From contig NZ_JBPZGY010000017.1 in NCBI RefSeq assembly GCF_051857535.1, positions 1-64,000 on the forward strand: a DNA stretch of 64,000 bases, in the 5' to 3' direction. Both the position numbers and the translations under genes were made by a program. Below are positions 1-8,217 of this stretch, piece by piece. The DNA comes from Roseateles_B sp051857535 (lineage in GTDB: Bacteria > Pseudomonadota > Gammaproteobacteria > Burkholderiales > Burkholderiaceae_C). Numbering within the stretch: the stretch's first letter is position 1; every line of letters begins with the position of its first letter. The notes under the pieces were generated by a model. It had not been told where the DNA came from and searched no databases. It saw only the letters and a list, made by a program, of their open reading frames with translations.

Positions 1-123
1 GTCGTGGTCGAGCTGCAGGCCCCGCTGCCCCTGGCGGCCTATGCCCAGAACCGCGTGGCCGGCGCGCTGATCGTCGTCGACCCCACCAGCAACCGCACCT
101 CGGGTGCGCTGCTGGTGCGCTGA
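1..123 (+). CDS. cysN: C-terminal fragment of sulfate adenylyltransferase subunit 1 (CysN-like)
   Basis: The window opens inside a reading frame whose last 40 codons end at TGA 121-123. The tail has the beta-barrel pattern seen at the end of CysN (Q-N-R-V-A-G-A-L-I-V-V-D, then T-S-G-A-L-L-V-R), which resembles EF-Tu domain III. CysN is the GTPase subunit of ATP sulfurylase, which with CysD makes adenylyl sulfate (APS) in the cytoplasm. The APS kinase gene cysC begins 265 bp downstream, and that neighbour is the main support for the call. The fragment is short, so another translational-GTPase-like protein is not excluded. Confidence 0.6.
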   Translation, partial: VVVELQAPLPLAAYAQNRVAGALIVVDPTSNRTSGALLVR

Positions 124-388
124 AGCCACTGATACAGGTGAAGATCAAGACCTGACCCCGAGGAGCAGGGCTGACCGCTGCTGGAACAGTGAGGCACCTG
201 GGCTCGCAGAGGGCTCTTTTGGTGGGGGCCGGACTTGGCTATGCACACACCGGAGCCGGCGGCCGGCGCCCATGCCCGTCAGGGCGGCTTCCCCATCACA
301 GCGATTACGATGTCGCCTGGGGGCTGCTCCAGTGCACAGGCATGCGTCTGCGCTCAAAGCCCTGCACGCCCACCCTGACAAACGCACG

Positions 389-958
389 ATGATCGATCAA
401 GCCCTCTCTGGAGAACTGCCTGGCCAGCCCAAGCCGCTGCCGCTGACGATCTGGCTGACCGGTCTGTCCGGTGCTGGCAAGTCGACGCTGTCTCGGCTGT
501 TGCACGAGGCCCTGCGCCTGCAGGGCCGGGCGAGCTGTGTGCTGGACGGTGATGCGCTGCGCAGCGGCTTGTGCCGTGATCTGGGATTCAGCGAGGCCGA
601 CCGGCACGAGAACATCCGGCGGGTGGCCGAGGTGGCGCGCCTGATGAATGGCGCCGGGGTCACTGTCATCGGTGCCCTGATCTCTCCGCTGGCCCGCGAC
701 CGGGCGATGGCGCGGGAGATCATCGGCGCCCATCAGTTCCTGGAGGTGCATGTGGCCACCTCGCTGGCTGTTTGCGAGGCGCGAGATCCCAAGGGGCTCT
801 ACCGCAAGGCCCGGGCGGGCCAATTGCCAGGCTTCACCGGCATTGACAGCAGCTACGAGGCGCCCGCGACCCCGGACCTGCGCCTGGACACCGGCCTGCT
901 GGACGAGCCGTCCTGCCTGGCGCAATTGCTCGCGCTGGTGGACACGCGTGGCCTCTGA
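389..958 (+). CDS. cysC: Adenylyl-sulfate kinase (APS kinase)
   Basis: Encodes 189 aa, the usual length of stand-alone CysC. It phosphorylates APS with ATP to give PAPS, the sulfuryl donor for sulfotransferases and an intermediate of assimilatory sulfate reduction. A Walker A loop GLSGAGKS lies at residues 25-32, followed by the CysC signatures LDGDALR, GLCRDLGFSEADRHENIRRV and ISPLARDR, and DPKGLYRKARAG further on. The frame stays open upstream to position 104, but homology begins only after the ATG at 389, so I use that start. Its neighbour is a cysN-like gene. A sulfotransferase gene at 22599-23699 is a possible PAPS consumer. Confidence 0.93.
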   Translation: MIDQALSGELPGQPKPLPLTIWLTGLSGAGKSTLSRLLHEALRLQGRASCVLDGDALRSGLCRDLGFSEADRHENIRRVAEVARLMNGAGVTVIGALISPLARDRAMAREIIGAHQFLEVHVATSLAVCEARDPKGLYRKARAGQLPGFTGIDSSYEAPATPDLRLDTGLLDEPSCLAQLLALVDTRGL

Positions 959-976
959 GGTGGCTGCGGCCGGCCG

Positions 977-1004
977 CTGAGGCGGGCCCCCGGGGGCTCC
1001 TCAG
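977..1004. terminator. Hairpin between convergent cysC and the minus-strand operon
   Basis: CTGAGG (977-982) pairs with CCTCAG (999-1004), and an inner GCCC/GGGC core (986-989 with 994-997) sits around the centre. The hairpin lies exactly between the cysC stop (958) and the stop of the convergent minus-strand gene (1001), overlapping the latter. There is no clear T tract on either side, so a bidirectional terminator role is inferred from position and stem strength only. Confidence 0.4.
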
Positions 1005-1798
1005 CGGGCCAGCTCGTTCCAGGCCTTTTGAAGCTCCGGCGGGAGCCGGTTGTCGTAGTACCCCTGACGAGGCGCCTGGAATGCACGTGGCGTGCCAGGC
1101 GTCCGGTAGAGGCAGATCAGGCCGGAATAGGACGACAGCTGCTTGCCCACGGCGAGCCGCACGTAGTCGGCCTGGCTTGCCAGCTGACGCATCTGGTGCG
1201 GAATCTGGCTGCAGTCCACATAGATCAGCGCCAGGATCTCGTAGCCATTGGCGACGGCCAGGTCGTAGAAGAAGGTCGGGTGGTAGTTGAAGAAGCCGTG
1301 ATCAAAGCAGCCCTGGTTGGGCAGGGAATGCAGGATCAGGCCTCCGGGCTTGACGAGCTGGTGCAGGGACTTGAAGGCCTGGTACTGGTTGAACACGTGC
1401 TCGGTCGTGCCGATATTGGTCACGACATCCCAGGCATGCTCGGGCAAGCCCAGCGGCTCGTTCAGGTCCAGCTTCAAGGCGCTTTCGGAACCATGCAGGT
1501 CGATGGCGGTGTAGTCGCTGTAGTTGAACACCAGCTTGTAGAACACCTTGCTGAGGTCGAAAGGCTCCGTTGCTGGACGCGTCTGCAGCAGGGCGTTCAT
1601 TTCGGCCAGCAGCGCGGCCCGTCGTTCCTCTGGGATGTCCTGGAACTGCCCGATCAGCACGGGAAGCTCTTCGGGCCTGACGTCGTAGAACCAGTTCTGC
1701 TCGCCGAACTCGAGCAGGCGTACGGCCGGACCGGCACCGATGAACTGCTGGCGGCGCAGCGAGAGCATGAACTGGATCAGGGAATGAGACAGGGCCAT
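1001..1798 (-). CDS. Class I SAM-dependent methyltransferase-like protein
   Basis: Encodes 265 aa and is the last gene of a nine-gene minus-strand operon. The middle carries a methyltransferase core: D-Y-T-A-I-D-L-H around residue 97, an acidic strand 4 (W-D-V-V-T-N-I-G-T-T-E-H-V) and the post-motif LVKPGGLILHSLP. The glycine-rich motif I is degenerate, so activity is not certain. The family is common in surface-polysaccharide loci, where such enzymes are assumed to O-methylate sugars. The ATG at 1798 follows the stop of the upstream gene by 18 bp. The substrate cannot be read from sequence. Confidence 0.7.
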   Translation of the reverse strand: MALSHSLIQFMLSLRRQQFIGAGPAVRLLEFGEQNWFYDVRPEELPVLIGQFQDIPEERRAALLAEMNALLQTRPATEPFDLSKVFYKLVFNYSDYTAIDLHGSESALKLDLNEPLGLPEHAWDVVTNIGTTEHVFNQYQAFKSLHQLVKPGGLILHSLPNQGCFDHGFFNYHPTFFYDLAVANGYEILALIYVDCSQIPHQMRQLASQADYVRLAVGKQLSSYSGLICLYRTPGTPRAFQAPRQGYYDNRLPPELQKAWNELAR

Positions 1799-1816
1799 GG
1801 TCGGTGCGCGTCGAGA

Positions 1817-3199
1817 TCAGACAGTGGAAAGTATGCCTTGCTGCAGCACATCGGCCAGCTGCTGCGCATGCACGCGCAACTCTGGCACGGCGGTGGCCTC
1901 CCAGTGCTGGGCGCGCAGCAGCGGGCCCAGGTAGTACAGCCCTTGCTGCGGATGACCTTCGGCATCCAGCAGCTGGTAGTCGGGCGCGGTATGGACCCCC
2001 AGCCCCAGCGGGCAGGGCTGCAGGCGTCCCTGCGATGCCAGTGCCTGGAAAAGGCCGCTGGGATCTCGCTCGATGCGGCTGCTGGGGCCGGTGCAGTTGA
2101 AGACACGTTGCACTTGAACGGCTTGCAGGGCCGCATGGCCTCGCGCTGTCCAATGCAGTGATACCCGCCCATCGGCCAGGATCTCGGCACCCGCCAGGCG
2201 TCCGGCATGCAAGGTCAGCCGGCCCTCACGGAGCAGTCGCTCCAGCAGGGCCACGACCGTGGGCGCTGCCCGGTGGCGGTGCACGTCCCAGTACACCTGC
2301 AGATGACGCAGGAACTGCCGGCGCTGGGCAAGGTCCAGTCCTTGCCACAGCGCGGGCGTCCGGGCTCGCAGGGCCACCCAGAGGTCCCGCCAGTCTTCGG
2401 GCGGGCGCAGCCGGCGCGCCGTGTCTCGCATCTGGCGCACACAGGCACGGAGTCGATGGCCGTCGATCCAGCCCTGCGGTGCCTGGAAGGCGGGCGGGGG
2501 CAGTTCGTTGTCCCTGTGGGCCAGCGGGGCGATGCCGCGGCGGGACAGGCACAGCACCGGCCCGCGATGCCCCGCATGGTCCAGGCTGGTCAGCAGGTCC
2601 AGCATGGTCAGCCCGGCGCCCACGATGGCCACTGGCGCATCGGGTGCCAGGTCTTGCGTGGCGCCGGGCTGCCAGGGATCACGGATGTAGCGAGGTGCCT
2701 CCAGCGCTTGCAGCGAGGGGTGTGGATCCTGGGGGGTGAAGTGCCCCAGCGCGAGGACCAGGCGGCGTGTCTGAAGTACGCCGCCTGCATCGTCCCTCAG
2801 CGCCCAGCCACCCTCGCAGGGGTGGCAGTCGCGGATGCGACGCACTTCATGCGTCCAGCGGATGTCCGGGCGACACCGCAGGGCCTCCTGCAGGCGGGCC
2901 GCCAGGTATTCGCCGTACCACGCGCGGGGCACGAAGGACTTGCCGCTGGCCGCACGGCCACGCTCGCCCAGCCAGGTGATGAAGTCATCCGGCCGGTCGG
3001 GGCGCCAGGCCATGCGCCCGGCCGGCACGTTCAGCAGGTGCAGCGGCGACTGCGTACCGTAGGCCAGGCCCCGGCCAAGCGGCGCTCCGGCGTTGATCAG
3101 CGTCAGCCGGCTTCCCGCGGGCATGCGCTCCAGGAGATGAAGGGCCAGGGCCGTCCCCGTGAAGCCTCCGCCAACAATGGCGCAATCCTGCATGTGCAT
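1817..3199 (-). CDS. FAD/NAD(P)-binding protein
   Basis: Encodes 460 aa from the ATG at 3199; another ATG two codons downstream (3193) is equally possible. The N-terminus has an FAD Rossmann loop (A-I-V-G-G-G-F-T-G-T-A), followed by GRGLAYGTQSPLHLLNVPAG, typical of the FAD-NAD(P)-binding domain family. A second dinucleotide loop, VAIVGAGLTMLDLL, lies near residue 160-175. The role is unknown: possibilities are oxidation of a sugar or an N-hydroxylase-type reaction. It lies 7 bp after the stop of the upstream methyltransferase gene, so it is clearly in the same transcript. A flavoprotein of this type is unusual in a glycan operon. Confidence 0.75.
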   Translation of the reverse strand: MHMQDCAIVGGGFTGTALALHLLERMPAGSRLTLINAGAPLGRGLAYGTQSPLHLLNVPAGRMAWRPDRPDDFITWLGERGRAASGKSFVPRAWYGEYLAARLQEALRCRPDIRWTHEVRRIRDCHPCEGGWALRDDAGGVLQTRRLVLALGHFTPQDPHPSLQALEAPRYIRDPWQPGATQDLAPDAPVAIVGAGLTMLDLLTSLDHAGHRGPVLCLSRRGIAPLAHRDNELPPPAFQAPQGWIDGHRLRACVRQMRDTARRLRPPEDWRDLWVALRARTPALWQGLDLAQRRQFLRHLQVYWDVHRHRAAPTVVALLERLLREGRLTLHAGRLAGAEILADGRVSLHWTARGHAALQAVQVQRVFNCTGPSSRIERDPSGLFQALASQGRLQPCPLGLGVHTAPDYQLLDAEGHPQQGLYYLGPLLRAQHWEATAVPELRVHAQQLADVLQQGILSTV

Positions 3200-3206
3200 G
3201 GTTCGT

Positions 3207-3950
3207 TCAGCGGCCGGGTTCGCAGACGAGGTAGATCGTCGAGCACAGGTCCGGGTACTGCTGGCCCAGTGCGTAGCAGCCATCGAGATAGGCCGGTGAA
3301 ATGATGTCGGTCTGCAGCAGCCGGTCCCACTGGAAGTTGGCCAGGGCCTTGAAGAAGATGCCCGAGCGGTGCACCACCTTCAGGCCGGCGGCGACGGCAT
3401 CACGCTCCAGCGTATCCAGGGCGTAGGTGCAACGATGGCCATGCTCGGCCTCGGCCGGGGTGACGGCGCTGTTGTGGCTGATCAAGCCCATCTTCACGGC
3501 GATCTGGCGCGAGGGCGCATTGGCATTCGGGCAGGCGAGGAAGAAGCGGCCGCCGGGTGCCAGCCACTCCTCGTTCACGCGGCGCAGCACCTGGACCGGG
3601 TCGTCGAGGTGTTCCAGTACGTGGGTCATGACGATGTTGTCGTAACGGCCCGGCAGTTGCGCCTGCTCGAACAGGGCGTTGTGGAACTGGACGCGGTCGC
3701 CCAGCCGGGCCTGCGCTTCGGCCATGGCCTGGTCGGAGGCCTCGACGCAGCTGACGTCGTCGAAATGTGCCAGCAGACGGCGGGTGAAGTCCCCCTTGAA
3801 ACTGCCCAGTTCCAGCATGTTGCCTGGCCGGAAGAACGGCTGGAAGGACTGGATCATGTAGGGATGCATGACGTCGAAGTCGAAGCCGTAGGCGTACTTG
3901 CGTTCTTCGGAGTCGATGATCTCGGCGTTGTAGTTGCGCTTGTCGTTCAT
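3207..3950 (-). CDS. Class I SAM-dependent methyltransferase
   Basis: Encodes 247 aa with a complete methyltransferase fold. Motif I is MLELGSFKGDFTRRL near residue 46-60, the acidic strand 2 residue is in CVEASD, HVLEHLDDP follows strand 4, and WLAPGGRFFLACPN is the post motif. It resembles methyltransferases found in O-antigen and glycoprotein-glycan clusters. It lies between a GNAT gene (9 bp) and an FAD protein gene (7 bp). Methylation of a sugar or an amino-sugar acyl group is inferred from context only. Confidence 0.82.
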   Translation of the reverse strand: MNDKRNYNAEIIDSEERKYAYGFDFDVMHPYMIQSFQPFFRPGNMLELGSFKGDFTRRLLAHFDDVSCVEASDQAMAEAQARLGDRVQFHNALFEQAQLPGRYDNIVMTHVLEHLDDPVQVLRRVNEEWLAPGGRFFLACPNANAPSRQIAVKMGLISHNSAVTPAEAEHGHRCTYALDTLERDAVAAGLKVVHRSGIFFKALANFQWDRLLQTDIISPAYLDGCYALGQQYPDLCSTIYLVCEPGR

Positions 3951-3959
3951 GGCGTGGTC

Positions 3960-4406
3960 TCAGAGGGGGCGACGCATCAGCAGGTTCTGCGCGTGTCGGT
4001 CGCCGGGAACGAAGTGGTGGCGTTCGTAGAGGCGGATGGCGGAGGCATTGTCGCAGTGCACCTCGAGGCTGACGCCGGCCAGGCCGGCGGCTCGGGCCTG
4101 CTCGCAGGCGGCGTCCAGCAGACGGTCGGCCCAGCCCTGGCCGCGCCAGGCAGGCTCCAGGCTGACGCTCGTCACGAAGGCCTCAGTGCCCGGTTCGCCA
4201 TTGGCGTAGATGGCGACCAGGCCGACCAGCAGGGAGCCGTGCCAGAGTTCCGCGCGCTGGGCCCGCTGCACCAGCTTGGAGGCGTAGGCGTGCAGATCCA
4301 GCCGGCTGCTCAAGGGGGGCATGAAGTCCGCGTCGCAGCGCTGCAGATGCGTCAGCACGTCGGTGTCGCGGCTGGCGTTCAGGCTCTGCCGCAGGGCAGG
4401 GCTCAT
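3960..4406 (-). CDS. GNAT-family N-acetyltransferase
   Basis: Encodes 148 aa, the usual length for a single GNAT domain. The acetyl-CoA binding motif A is visible (VSLEPAWRGQGWADRLL), followed by EVHCDNASAIRLYERHHFVPGDR, the standard C-terminal GNAT pattern. The start at 4406 overlaps the stop of the upstream gene (ATGA), which fixes it and implies translational coupling; an open frame extends further upstream but only through the neighbour gene. In an operon with a DegT-type aminotransferase, a likely role is N-acetylation of the amino sugar that enzyme makes. This is inference. Confidence 0.85.
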   Translation of the reverse strand: MSPALRQSLNASRDTDVLTHLQRCDADFMPPLSSRLDLHAYASKLVQRAQRAELWHGSLLVGLVAIYANGEPGTEAFVTSVSLEPAWRGQGWADRLLDAACEQARAAGLAGVSLEVHCDNASAIRLYERHHFVPGDRHAQNLLMRRPL

Positions 4407-5362
4407 GGCTCGAGCACGGCCAGCCCGAAGCCCTCGCGCCCAAACTGGTTGCCGTTGTAGAGAAGATAGATGCGGCCGTCCACCTCGCAGACATGCGGGT
4501 AGCAGTTCATGTCGCTGTCCCACTGCCCTGGTGTCGTCTCCAGGAGGGGCTCGTCATCGCAGCGTTGCCAGGTCTTGAGGTCATCGGACCAGGCGTGGCC
4601 GATGCGGTAGCCGCGGGTCGGGTCGGTGCGAAAGCCGTAGGCATGCCGGTAGCAGAAGGCCATCAGCCAGCGCTCGCCGACACGGATGACGCTGGGCAGC
4701 GCCTGGCACTCATCGGCACCGAGCCGGTCGCCGATGATGCGCTGCCCTTCGTCCTTGGTCCAGTGAACGCCGTCCGGGGATTGCGCATGGCCGATCTTGT
4801 AGACGCGGTCCGGTGCCTCGCCCTCGGCATAACGCGTCCAGTGCGTGCCAAAGATGTACCACATGTGGAAGGTGCCGCCTACCTTCTGCACGAAGCCGTC
4901 GCCCACGAGAAAGGGCTCCTGCGGGGAGGGGCCGAGCACAGGGCCAGGGCCTGTGCGCTCGAAGCTCAGGCCGCCATCCCTGGAGATGGCGAGGCCGATG
5001 GCCGTCTCCACGGAGACGGAGGAGCGGCGGCTCCAGCCGCAGGTGTAGCCCCAGACTTCGTCACCGACCGGCAGCACCTGCATGGGGAAGATGCCGTGTT
5101 CGTCGAAGGTGCCGAGCTCGCCCAGCGGGATGACCGGCTCGGCGTTCACGCGAAGCACGCGCGAGAAGTCCCGGCTGAACTCCGCAAAGGCGATGTGGCT
5201 CAGGAACTTGCCCGTCGCCTCGTCACGTTCGCGGGTCGAGAAATACACGCGGATGGCGTCGGGCAGCACCAGCACCTGCGGGGATTGCGCGAACTCGACA
5301 CAGCGGTTGGCGAGCTGATGGTCGCGGGGGTCGAAGATCTTGCCTAGCTTGCGCCACTTCAT
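4403..5362 (-). CDS. Beta-propeller glycosidase-like protein (copy 2)
   Basis: Encodes 319 aa. It is a paralogue of the adjacent upstream gene, with the same length and many shared blocks: WRKLGKIF or WKKLGRPF at the start, PGPVL, RVYKIGHAQSPDGVHW, Y-R-I-G-H-A and Y-P-H-V-x-E-x-D-G at the end. The repeated S-x-D-G-x-x-W/F blades match the five-bladed propeller of GH43/GH130-like glycosidases. It has no signal peptide, so it should be cytoplasmic. The ATG at 5362 is chosen because homology with the paralogue begins there. The gene starts 32 bp after the paralogue's stop. Its role in a biosynthetic operon is unknown. Confidence 0.72.
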   Translation of the reverse strand: MKWRKLGKIFDPRDHQLANRCVEFAQSPQVLVLPDAIRVYFSTRERDEATGKFLSHIAFAEFSRDFSRVLRVNAEPVIPLGELGTFDEHGIFPMQVLPVGDEVWGYTCGWSRRSSVSVETAIGLAISRDGGLSFERTGPGPVLGPSPQEPFLVGDGFVQKVGGTFHMWYIFGTHWTRYAEGEAPDRVYKIGHAQSPDGVHWTKDEGQRIIGDRLGADECQALPSVIRVGERWLMAFCYRHAYGFRTDPTRGYRIGHAWSDDLKTWQRCDDEPLLETTPGQWDSDMNCYPHVCEVDGRIYLLYNGNQFGREGFGLAVLEP

Positions 5363-5393
5363 GGGAACGCTTTCGAAAGTATCCGGGGGTGAA

Positions 5394-6353
5394 TCAGAGC
5401 TGGCCCTGCAGCTCGGCGATGCCGAAGCCGTGGCGCCCCACCTGGTTGCCCAGATAGGCCATGTAGACCTTGCCATCCAGCTCGAAGACATGGGGGTAGG
5501 CGACCATCTCGTTGTCGAAGCCGTCGTCGGAAATGGCCAGGCCCGCCTGCGCATCGTCCCGTGTCCAATGCAGGCCGTCTGCGCTGTGGGCGTAGCCGAT
5601 GCGGTAGCCGCCGTCCTTGCCGCGGTAGTTCGCACTGTGGCGGTAGCAGAAGAACATGTGGTAGCGGCCGCCGCTGAAGATGACGTCCGGGCTGGCCTGG
5701 GCTTCATCTTCCTCGATGCGGCTTTCGATCAGGTCCCGGTGCTGGCGCTGCCAGTGGATGCCGTCTTCGGAGATGGCCATGCGGATCTTGTAGACCGGCT
5801 CGGCCCGACCGTCGACCATCTTCCACTTGCGGCCGGCGATGTAGTAGAGCCACCACTGCCCGTTGAAGCGGCGGATCTTCGGTCCGCTGATCACGAAGGG
5901 CTCATCGGGCGTGTAGGCCAGCACGGGGCCGGGGCCGGTCTTCTGAAAGGTGCGCCCGCCGTCAGTGCTCACGGCGCGCCCGATGGCGACGTTGAAGGGC
6001 ACGGACTCGCACCGCGTCCAGCCGGCGTAATAAGCCACATGCGCAGCGCCTGCCTGCGTCACGCTCACCGGGTAGGTGCCGAACTCATCGAAGCAGCCGG
6101 TGTCACCGAGTGGGAGGATGGGCTGCTCGGCAAAGTCCAGCACGTTCAGCAGTTGGCCACGGTCCAGGTCCACGTAGGCCGAGAAGCTGGTGTACTGACC
6201 GCGTTCGTCGGGCTTGGGGCGGCAGGAGAAGTAGACACGGACGCGGTCATCCAGGATCAGAGTGGCCGGTGCCTGCGCGAACTCGGCCAGCCAGGGGCGG
6301 CCCTGCACCTCTTGTGGAATGAAGGGACGGCCGAGTTTTTTCCAGTGATACAT
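5394..6353 (-). CDS. Beta-propeller glycosidase-like protein (copy 1)
   Basis: Encodes 319 aa and is homologous over its full length to the next gene in the operon. Propeller blade repeats are visible: AISEDGIHW, GYAHSADGLHWTRDD and AVSTDGGRTFQ. Acidic residues in CFDEFG and EDEAQASPDV could serve as catalytic groups, but I cannot assign them. No signal peptide is present. It begins 6 bp after the WbqC-like gene. Such cytoplasmic propeller proteins occur beside WbqC and DegT genes in surface-glycan loci, where they might process or transfer a sugar intermediate. Confidence 0.72.
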   Translation of the reverse strand: MYHWKKLGRPFIPQEVQGRPWLAEFAQAPATLILDDRVRVYFSCRPKPDERGQYTSFSAYVDLDRGQLLNVLDFAEQPILPLGDTGCFDEFGTYPVSVTQAGAAHVAYYAGWTRCESVPFNVAIGRAVSTDGGRTFQKTGPGPVLAYTPDEPFVISGPKIRRFNGQWWLYYIAGRKWKMVDGRAEPVYKIRMAISEDGIHWQRQHRDLIESRIEEDEAQASPDVIFSGGRYHMFFCYRHSANYRGKDGGYRIGYAHSADGLHWTRDDAQAGLAISDDGFDNEMVAYPHVFELDGKVYMAYLGNQVGRHGFGIAELQGQL

Positions 6354-6359
6354 GGTGAA

Positions 6360-7079
6360 TCAGACGTAGTCGAACTGCGTGCGCACCCAGTCCTGGACGA
6401 TTTCCAGAGGGTTGAAGGCCAGCAGATCAACGATGGACAGCCAGGGCACGAAGGGCGCGCCCCACTGCGGGTACTCGATGGGCCGCGCCTTGAGGAACTT
6501 CAGGGCGATGCCGTGGCGCGCGAAGGTTTCGGCATCGTAGAGTTCGGTGCCCCCGATGGGGTTGATGTAGGTGTGGGCCTGCACGGCCTGGCACAGGGCC
6601 AGCACCTTGTCTTGTGCACGCAGCTCATGGTGGATGGCCACCTCCGACGACGTGAGGATCCGCGTTGTCAGGCCCAGGTGCTGGCACACCGCGTCGACCG
6701 AATGCCGCACATGGCGATAGAGGTTCTGCTCGGGGCAGTTGATCACCGAGGCCAGCAGCGGCCGCAGGGCTTCGTAGTGCGGCGCCTTGGCGTAGGCGCC
6801 ATCGAACTGGGCCAGCAGCTTGCGCCGGTCGTGGCCCGGCGCAAGCTCTCGTTGCACGACGTCCAGGCTGTCCGACCCGGCGGCCACCGGCAGCGAGAAG
6901 GTCACGGCCTCACCGTTGCGCAGCATCCGGTTGCGGTTGATCCAGCCCTTCTTCGTGTACTTGATGTTGTCGTAGATGATGAAGGTATCGACGGCGGCGA
7001 TCAGCTGCCAGTACCCGATGTACGGCAGGAAATAGGGCTGCATGATCGCCAGCGTCGTGCCGCGCGTGCTCTCGTCCAC
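6360..7079 (-). CDS. WbqC-like family protein
   Basis: Encodes 239 aa. The family signature LAIMQPYFLPYIGYWQLI is at the N-terminus, followed by YDNIKYTKKGWINRNRML and NPIGGTELYD, all typical of WbqC-like proteins. These are widespread in O-antigen, capsule and flagellin-glycan loci; the biochemical role is not established, although an amino-sugar N-acylation role has been suggested. The best start is the GTG at 7079, one base past the upstream stop; the ATG at 7043 would cut into the conserved motif. Confidence 0.85.
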   Translation of the reverse strand: MDESTRGTTLAIMQPYFLPYIGYWQLIAAVDTFIIYDNIKYTKKGWINRNRMLRNGEAVTFSLPVAAGSDSLDVVQRELAPGHDRRKLLAQFDGAYAKAPHYEALRPLLASVINCPEQNLYRHVRHSVDAVCQHLGLTTRILTSSEVAIHHELRAQDKVLALCQAVQAHTYINPIGGTELYDAETFARHGIALKFLKARPIEYPQWGAPFVPWLSIVDLLAFNPLEIVQDWVRTQFDYV

Positions 7080-7080
7080 G

Positions 7081-8190
7081 TCAGTCGGCCTGCATGATGG
7101 CCACGATGCGATCGATGATGTCCACGTCCAGGTCCGGATAGATGGGCAGGCACAGAACCTGCTCAGCCGCCATCGTGGCCACCGGCAGGTGGTCGCGGTG
7201 GGCGGAGGGGAGGCCGCGGTACATGGGGAAGCTGGAGACCAGCGGGTAGAAGTAGCGCCGCGGATGGATGCCCTGCGCCTTCAGCTTGGTGTACAGGCCG
7301 TCACGGCTGCACCGATGCTCCGGGCGCACGAGGATGGGGAAGTAGGAGAAGTTGGTCTGGGCGTCCGGGTCATGGGCCAGGCAGTGGATGCCAGGCACCG
7401 CCGCGAGCTTCTCTCGGTACAGCTGGTCCAGCTGACGCCGCCTGGCGATCGCCTCTTCCACATGCTGCAGCTGCAGCAGGCCCAGGGCTGCATTGAACTC
7501 GCTCATCTTGCCGTTGATGCCAGGGGCAATGACGGTGGTCTCGTCCACGAAGCCGAAATTCTTCAGGTGGTCGATGCGCTTCTTGGTCTTGGCATCCGGG
7601 CAGATGATGGCGCCGCCCTCGAAGGTGTTGAACACCTTGGTGGCATGGAAGCTGAGCACGGAGAGATCGCCGTGGTTGAGCACGCTCTGGCCCTGGTGGC
7701 GCACGCCGAAGGCATGGGCGGCGTCATAGATCACCCGGAGGTTGTAGGTGTCGGCGATGCGCTGGATCTCCGCCACGTTGCAGGGGCGGCCGTAACAGTG
7801 GATCGGCATGATGGCCGTCGTCTGTGGCGTGATGGCGGCCTCGATCTGAGCCGGGTCGAGGTTGAGGCTGTCCGGCTCCACGTCGACGAAGACGGGCTTG
7901 ATGCCATTCCACAGCAGCGAATGGGCGGTGGCCACGAAGGTGTAGGGCGTGGTGATCACCTCGCCCGTGACCCGCAGCGCCTGCAGCGCTGACACCAGGG
8001 CAATGGTGGCATTGGTGAACAGCGAAATGTGGGGCACGCCCAGGTATTCGCACAGGGCCGCTTCCAGCCGCTGGTGAAAGGGGCCGCAGTTGGTGAGGGT
8101 CTTGCTGTCCCAGATCTGCTTGAGGAGGGGCATGAACTCTTCCAGCGGCGGCAGGAAGGGTTGGGTGACGTAGACGGGCTTGTTGCTCAT
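7081..8190 (-). CDS. DegT/DnrJ/EryC1/StrS-family sugar aminotransferase
   Basis: Encodes 369 aa, the usual length for PLP-dependent sugar aminotransferases. The Schiff-base lysine is K185 in SFHATKVFNTFEGGAI, and D156 in VIYDAAHA should bind the pyridine nitrogen. It would transfer an amino group, usually from glutamate, to a nucleotide-linked keto-sugar. Sequence style is close to VioA/RfbE-type 4-aminotransferases, but I cannot fix the position or sugar. No dedicated 4,6-dehydratase lies in this operon, so the keto-sugar must come from elsewhere, perhaps dTDP-glucose metabolism. The spacing to the upstream glycosyltransferase gene is 27 bp. Confidence 0.88.
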   Translation of the reverse strand: MSNKPVYVTQPFLPPLEEFMPLLKQIWDSKTLTNCGPFHQRLEAALCEYLGVPHISLFTNATIALVSALQALRVTGEVITTPYTFVATAHSLLWNGIKPVFVDVEPDSLNLDPAQIEAAITPQTTAIMPIHCYGRPCNVAEIQRIADTYNLRVIYDAAHAFGVRHQGQSVLNHGDLSVLSFHATKVFNTFEGGAIICPDAKTKKRIDHLKNFGFVDETTVIAPGINGKMSEFNAALGLLQLQHVEEAIARRRQLDQLYREKLAAVPGIHCLAHDPDAQTNFSYFPILVRPEHRCSRDGLYTKLKAQGIHPRRYFYPLVSSFPMYRGLPSAHRDHLPVATMAAEQVLCLPIYPDLDVDIIDRIVAIMQAD

Positions 8191-8217
8191 GGGGATCGCT
8201 CTAGGAGAGTCCCGCCT

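Noticed and set aside
104..388. N-terminal extension of cysC back to position 104
   Set aside because: The added residues are Arg/Ala/Pro-rich with no CysC similarity. The family N-terminus begins at the ATG at 389.
966..977. GCGGCCGGCCGC palindrome after cysC
   Set aside because: Short, GC-only and close to the cysC stop. Chance is likely in this composition, and the hairpin at 977-1004 is the better structure.
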